Below, piece after piece: positions 60,079 through 64,000 of a stretch of DNA of 64,000 nucleotides. The notes beneath the pieces were generated by a model. It was given only the letters and a program-made list of their open reading frames with translations. It was not told the origin of the DNA and made no database searches. Source of the DNA: JBBRVW01 sp038246545 (GTDB lineage Bacteria > Actinomycetota > Actinomycetes > JACCUZ01). Position numbers and translations under genes: made by a program. The DNA lies in contig JBBRVW010000003.1 in assembly GCA_038246545.1 (NCBI GenBank), positions 62,001-126,000 on the forward strand, in the 5' to 3' direction. The stretch's first letter is position 1, and every line of letters starts with the position of its first letter.

Positions 60079-60954
60079 GTGGACATGACTGCGACGCCGC
60101 TGGCAGCCGCGGCCGGTGCCGTCGTGCTGGCCGGTGGCCGGTCGTCGCGGATGGGCCGGCCCAAGGCTGACCTCGAGTGGCACGGCAGCACGCTGCTGCG
60201 ACGCACCTGCGGCGTGCTCGCGCGTGCCGGGCTCGCACCGGTGGTGGTCGTGCGGGCGCCCGGGCAGTCACTTCCCGACCTGCCCCCGAGCGTCGAGGTC
60301 GTCGACGACCACCGGGAGGGTCTCGGGCCGCTCCAGGGGATCGCTGTCGGCCTGGCTGCGCTGGAACAACGGGTCGGCGTGGCCTACGTGAGCTCCACCG
60401 ACCTGCCGTTCCTGCACCCGGCGTTCGTCCGGCGGGTCGTCGCGCCGCTGCTGGCCGAGCCGGCGCTGGAGGTCGTGCTGCCGATCGCGCGCGGCTACCC
60501 GCAGCCGCTCGCCGCGGCGTACCGCACGCGTCTGGCCGGCCGCGTTGCGGACCTGGTCGCAGCGGACCGGCTCCGGCCGGCGTTCGTCTTCGAGCAGTCC
60601 GAGGTGCTGCGGCTCGACGACGAGGCCCTGCTCACCGACCCGGAGCTGTGCGCCGCCGACCCCACCCTGGAGTCCGTGGTCAACGTGAACGAACCGGCTG
60701 ACTACGACGCCGCCCGGTCGCGTCCGGGGCCAGGCGTGGTCGTCGAGTGCTTCGGTGTGCTCGCCAGCCGCAGTGGCCGCGGAGCGCGCACCGTGGCCGC
60801 CGCGACCGTGGGCGAGGCCGCCCGGGCGGTCGACCTCGTCCTCGACAGGCACGTGCTGGCCGCGGTGAACGGCGACCAGACCGGCCGCGACCCGCACCTG
60901 CCGCTGTACGCGGGCGACACCGTCGCGTTCCTGTCGGCGGACGCCGGTGGCTGA
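60079..60954 (+). CDS. MobA-MoaD fusion: molybdenum cofactor guanylyltransferase with ubiquitin-like C-terminal domain
   Basis: 291 residues in two parts. Residues 1-205 are MobA-like: AVVLAGGRSSRMGRPKADLE (GTP-binding loop), VSSTDLPFLHP and VVNVNEPADY. Residues 215-291 are a MoaD/ThiS-type beta-grasp domain: VECFGVLASRSGRGARTVAA, HVLAAVNGDQ, LYAGDTVAFLSADAGG, ending in the free Gly-Gly needed for thiocarboxylation. MobA adds GMP to molybdopterin and MoaD carries the sulfur for molybdopterin synthase. AOR and FDH follow, both enzymes of Mo/W-pterin type. GTG at 60079 (ATG at 60085 possible). Stop lies inside the AOR start. Confidence 0.88.
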   Translation: MDMTATPLAAAAGAVVLAGGRSSRMGRPKADLEWHGSTLLRRTCGVLARAGLAPVVVVRAPGQSLPDLPPSVEVVDDHREGLGPLQGIAVGLAALEQRVGVAYVSSTDLPFLHPAFVRRVVAPLLAEPALEVVLPIARGYPQPLAAAYRTRLAGRVADLVAADRLRPAFVFEQSEVLRLDDEALLTDPELCAADPTLESVVNVNEPADYDAARSRPGPGVVVECFGVLASRSGRGARTVAAATVGEAARAVDLVLDRHVLAAVNGDQTGRDPHLPLYAGDTVAFLSADAGG

Positions 60955-62821
60955 GACCCCGGTCCCCGCGAAGGCGGCCGCCCCGAAGTCCGCCCCGGCT
61001 GCGGTGCCGGGTGGCTACTTCGGCCGCGTCCTGGTCGTCGACGTGTCCGACGGCAGCAGCCGCACCGTAGCGATGCCCGAGCGGGTCCTGCGGGAGCACC
61101 TCGGCGGCGCCGGCCTCGGCGTCCGCCTGCTGCTCGACCTGGCGCCGGCAGGTGTCGGCCCGCTCGCGCCCGAGGCGGTGCTCGCCTTCGTGTTCAGCCC
61201 GCTGGTGGGTACCCCGCTGACGACCAGCGCCAAGTTCGCGGTGGTCGCCAAGTCGCCGCTCACCGGGCTGCTCACCGACGCGCTCGCCTCCAGCCACTTC
61301 GCCATCGCCGGCAAGCTCACCGGTCACGACGCCATCGCGGTCGTGGGCCGCGCCGCGCAGCCCAGCGTCGTGATCGTCGACGGTGACCACGTGCGGCTCG
61401 AACCGGCGGTCGACGTCGTGGGGATGTCGGCCGCGCGTACCGAAGAGGTGCTGCGCGAGCGGCTCGGGCGCGCTTTCAAGGTCGCGGCCATCGGCCCGGC
61501 GGGGGAGCGGCTGATCCGGTACGCCACCCTCTCGCACGACGGCCGGCACGCGGGCAGGGGCGGGCTCGGCGCGGTGCTGGGGTCCAAGAACGTGAAGGCG
61601 GTCGCCGTACGTGCCCGGACGAAGGTCGCCCCGGCCGACCCGGCCGGCGTGCTGGCCGCCGCCAAGGACCTGCGCACCCGGTCGTTCGGTACCGCCACGG
61701 CGAAGTACCGCGAGCTCGGGACGCTGGCCAACCTGCTCGCCTTCAACGCGCTCTCCATGCTGCCGACCCGCAACTTCCAGCAGGCGACCTTCGACGGTGC
61801 CCCGGCTCTCGCGGCCGAGGAGCTGGCCGACCTGCGTGGTCAGGCGAAGAACAGCTGCGCCTCCTGCACGATCGGCTGCGAGCACATCTACCAGCTCTCA
61901 CCGGGCCGCGGCGGCCGCACGATGCGGGTCGAGTACGAGAACGTCTTCGCGCTCGGTCCGCTGTGCGGCGTCTCGGACGCCGACGACGTGCTCGAGGCCA
62001 GCGCCCGCTGCGACGACCTCGGGATCGACACCATCTCTGCCGGCGGCACCATCGCGTGGGCGATGGAGTGCGCCGAGCGCGGCCTGCTCGACGCGCCCTG
62101 GCTGCGGTTCGGCGACGGCCCCGCACTGCTCCGCGCGCTGGACGAGATCGGGACCGGCACCGGTGTAGGCCCCCTGCTGGCGATGGGTTCGCGTGCTGCC
62201 GCCGAGCACCTGGGGCGGGGGTCCGACCAGTTCGCGGTGCACGTCAAGGGCCTCGAGCTGCCCGGCTACGAGCCGCGGACCCTGCACGCGATGGCGCTGG
62301 GTCTGGCAGTGAACGCCCGCGGCGCCGACCACAACCGGTCCGGTGCCTACGAGGCCGACCTGGGCGGAGACCTCGACCGGCTCGACGGTGGTGCGCCGCA
62401 CGTAGCCGCGGCCGTCGAGACCGAGGACCGCGCAGCTGTCATCGACTCGATGATCCTGTGCAAGTTCCTGCGCGGCGTCTTCGTCGACGAGGACGACCCC
62501 GACGCTCCGTGGGGCGAGTGGGCGCACCTGCTCTCTCTCGTCACCGGCTGGGACCTGGACGCCGACGAGCTGCGGAGCACGGCGCGCCGGATCGTGCTCG
62601 TCAAGCGGGAGTACAACCTGCGCGAGGGCTGGCAGCCCGAGGACGACTGGCTGCCACCACGGCTGCTCGCCGACCCGATCGAGCTGCCGTCGGGCCGCAC
62701 CGCCCGGCTCACCCCCGAGCGGCTGCGCGCAATGGTCGACGGCTACTGGGCCGCACGGGGTCTCGACGCACACGGCAGGCCGCGCGCAGTGGACAGCCCG
62801 ACCGGCGACCGGCGAGGGTGA
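60947..62821 (+). CDS. Aldehyde:ferredoxin oxidoreductase family protein (tungsten/molybdopterin)
   Basis: 624 residues. AOR N-terminal domain (YFGRVLVVDVSDGSSRTVAM, HLGGAGLGVRLLLDLAPAG, SPLVGTPLTTSAKFAVVAKS) and C-terminal domains. The [4Fe-4S] ligands are Cys304, 307 and 311 (CASCTIGC) and Cys505 (SMILCKF). LGAVLGSKNVKAVAVR and DLGIDTISAGGTIAWAMECA are family motifs. Known members oxidise aldehydes or reduce acids with a tungsten bis-pterin. Overlaps the MobA-MoaD stop by 8 nt; an Ala/Pro-rich leader of about 20 residues precedes the domain. FDH starts 4 nt downstream. Substrate unknown. Confidence 0.9.
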   Translation: MAETPVPAKAAAPKSAPAAVPGGYFGRVLVVDVSDGSSRTVAMPERVLREHLGGAGLGVRLLLDLAPAGVGPLAPEAVLAFVFSPLVGTPLTTSAKFAVVAKSPLTGLLTDALASSHFAIAGKLTGHDAIAVVGRAAQPSVVIVDGDHVRLEPAVDVVGMSAARTEEVLRERLGRAFKVAAIGPAGERLIRYATLSHDGRHAGRGGLGAVLGSKNVKAVAVRARTKVAPADPAGVLAAAKDLRTRSFGTATAKYRELGTLANLLAFNALSMLPTRNFQQATFDGAPALAAEELADLRGQAKNSCASCTIGCEHIYQLSPGRGGRTMRVEYENVFALGPLCGVSDADDVLEASARCDDLGIDTISAGGTIAWAMECAERGLLDAPWLRFGDGPALLRALDEIGTGTGVGPLLAMGSRAAAEHLGRGSDQFAVHVKGLELPGYEPRTLHAMALGLAVNARGADHNRSGAYEADLGGDLDRLDGGAPHVAAAVETEDRAAVIDSMILCKFLRGVFVDEDDPDAPWGEWAHLLSLVTGWDLDADELRSTARRIVLVKREYNLREGWQPEDDWLPPRLLADPIELPSGRTARLTPERLRAMVDGYWAARGLDAHGRPRAVDSPTGDRRG

Positions 62822-62825
62822 CCCG

Positions 62826-64000
62826 GTGACCGCGACCGCCGATGCGTCCCTGCCCACCCGGACGGTCGACGTCACCATCGACGGGCGACCGTTGACGGTG
62901 CCGGTGGGCACCACCATCTGGACCGCGGCGCGCGACGCGGGCATCGACATCCCGGTGCTCTGCCACGACGAGCGGATGGACCCGGTCGGGGTCTGCCGCT
63001 TGTGTGTCGTCGAGGTCGGCGGTCGCGCCTACGCCGCCTCGTGCGTCCGCCCCTGCGAGGACGGCATGGAGGTGACGACCACGTCCGACGAGATCGAACG
63101 GAGCCGCGCGACCCTGACCGAGCTGCTGGTCGCCGACCAGCCGGCTCCTGAAGCCGATCCCAAGCAGACGACCACCGGCGACAACCTGCTTCTCGGGCTC
63201 GCGGCGCGGTACGACGTCGCGGCCGGCGACCTGCCGCGCGGCGGCGGCCGCGGCACCGACACGTCCAACCCGGTCATCGCCGTTGACCACGACGCCTGCA
63301 TCCTCTGCGACCGCTGCGTGCGCGCCTGCGACGACTTGCAGGGCAACGACGTCATCGGCCGCTCCGGCAAGGGCTACGCGACGCGGATCTCGTTCGACCT
63401 GGACGACCCGATGGGCGCCTCGTCCTGCGTCACCTGCGGTGAGTGCGTCGCCTCGTGCCCCACCGGCGCGCTCACCAACAAGCCGATCCGCGAGATCCCG
63501 ATCCGGCCGCGCGCCGAGCTCGATGCCGTCGACAGCGTGTGCCCGTACTGCGGGGTCGGCTGCGCCCTCACCTACTACGTCGATCGCGAGCGCGGCGCGA
63601 TCGCCTTCGCCGACGGTCGCGACCAACCGGGCTCGCAGGGCCGACTGTGCGTCAAGGGCCGCTACGGCTGGGACTACGCAGCGTCGCCCCAGCGGCTCAC
63701 GGTGCCCCTGATCCGTCGCGACGAGTCGTACCCCAAAGGCCCGCTCTCGGCCGACGTCCGCGGCGACGCCCGATCGACCGACGGACAGCAGGGCGAGGGG
63801 CGCAAGCGACGCAGGCCCGGCGGGCTGGTGCCCTACGAGGAGGTGCTGCCGCACTTCCGCGAGGCGACCTGGGACGAAGCGCTCGACCTGGTGGCCCGGC
63901 GGCTGCGCGAGGTGCACGCCGAGCGCGGGCCTGACGGCATCGCCGGGTTCGGCTCGGCCAAGTGCAGCAACGAGGAGGCCTACCTCTTCCAGAAGCTCGT
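62826..64000 (+). CDS. Formate dehydrogenase alpha subunit, N-terminal part (cut by window end)
   Basis: About 391 codons visible with no stop. N-terminal [2Fe-2S] domain (TVDVTIDGRPLTVPVGTTIW, VLCHDERMDPVGVCRLCVVE, SCVRPC), then two [4Fe-4S] ferredoxin clusters (CILCDRCVRAC and CVTCGECVASCP). The pterin-domain cluster follows (CPYCGVGC and GRLCVKGRYG), ending at GFGSAKCSNEEAYLFQKL. This layout fits NAD-linked formate dehydrogenases of the FdhA/FdhF group. The NuoG-type His-Cys cluster is not seen. The active-site Cys or Sec lies beyond the window. GTG start 4 nt after AOR. A charged insert (about 315-340) interrupts the early pterin domain. Confidence 0.88.
   Translation, partial: MTATADASLPTRTVDVTIDGRPLTVPVGTTIWTAARDAGIDIPVLCHDERMDPVGVCRLCVVEVGGRAYAASCVRPCEDGMEVTTTSDEIERSRATLTELLVADQPAPEADPKQTTTGDNLLLGLAARYDVAAGDLPRGGGRGTDTSNPVIAVDHDACILCDRCVRACDDLQGNDVIGRSGKGYATRISFDLDDPMGASSCVTCGECVASCPTGALTNKPIREIPIRPRAELDAVDSVCPYCGVGCALTYYVDRERGAIAFADGRDQPGSQGRLCVKGRYGWDYAASPQRLTVPLIRRDESYPKGPLSADVRGDARSTDGQQGEGRKRRRPGGLVPYEEVLPHFREATWDEALDLVARRLREVHAERGPDGIAGFGSAKCSNEEAYLFQKL

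Noticed and set aside
63946..63960. Cys in GSAKCSNEE as the FDH catalytic residue
   Set aside because: In this family the metal-ligand Cys/Sec lies further on, in a later motif outside the window; this Cys is in the conserved (S/C)-N-E-E segment.

Overview
The window is a gene-dense, very GC-rich stretch of chromosome from an actinomycete. Evidence for this is BldD, mihF, the PriA-like protein without helicase motifs, a SigK/RskA-type pair, frequent GTG starts, ATGA/GTGA start-stop overlaps and several starts that look leaderless. Family is not certain. The gene order (aro genes split by a type IV pilus cluster, then nusB-bldD-pyr) and the short type I PyrF would fit Nocardioidaceae or a relative, but that is inference.

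Layout. 1-2.5 kb: ruvX (5' end cut), mltG, aroE, closed by a hairpin. 2.6-5.3 kb: a roadblock (MglB-like) protein, a DUF4388 protein, an MglA-like GTPase and a small unknown gene. 5.4-19.5 kb: a complete monoderm type IV pilus locus: pilB, pilT, pilC, two PilA-type pilins, three large or minor prepilins, the peptidase PilD, pilM, pilN, pilO and a PilP-like protein. A cyclic-di-GMP-I riboswitch lies in front of the first pilin. 19.6-25 kb: aroC-aroK-aroB-aroQ, pepQ, efp, nusB. 25-27 kb: a large membrane protein on the minus strand. 27-38 kb: bldD (minus) with a likely operator, then a PyrR-binding leader and pyrR-pyrB-pyrC-carA-carB-pyrK-pyrD-pyrF. 38-48.7 kb: mihF, gmk, rpoZ, coaBC, metK, priA-like, a HAD hydrolase, def, fmt, rsmB, rpe. 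48.8-50.1 kb: anti-sigma and ECF sigma factor (minus). 50.3-54.7 kb: FMN riboswitch and ribD-ribE-ribM(pnuC)-ribBA-ribH. 54.8-57.9 kb: VOC protein, hisE, hisG, a PH-domain membrane protein, DUF3224, a MarR regulator. 58.0-59.0 kb: tRNA-Pro(GGG) followed by two decayed IS481-type elements in tandem. 59.2-64 kb: a DHFR-like protein (minus), then a molybdenum/tungsten module: a MobA-MoaD fusion, an aldehyde:ferredoxin oxidoreductase and the first part of a formate dehydrogenase alpha subunit that runs off the end.

How it works together. Two cyclic-di-GMP receivers lie 17 kb apart: the riboswitch before pilA and BldD, whose R-G-D-X8-R-Q-D-D signature is intact. The MglB/MglA-like pair directly before pilB suggests polarity or activity control of the pili. 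The rest is mostly conserved metabolism, with RNA control of the pyr operon (PyrR element over the ribosome binding site) and of the rib operon (FMN). The accessory parts are the IS remnants at tRNA-Pro and the AOR/FDH module. Repeated DNA includes a palindromic element present twice (after carB and in rpe), a 24-bp tandem repeat carrying the rsmB stop codon, and several long perfect hairpins.
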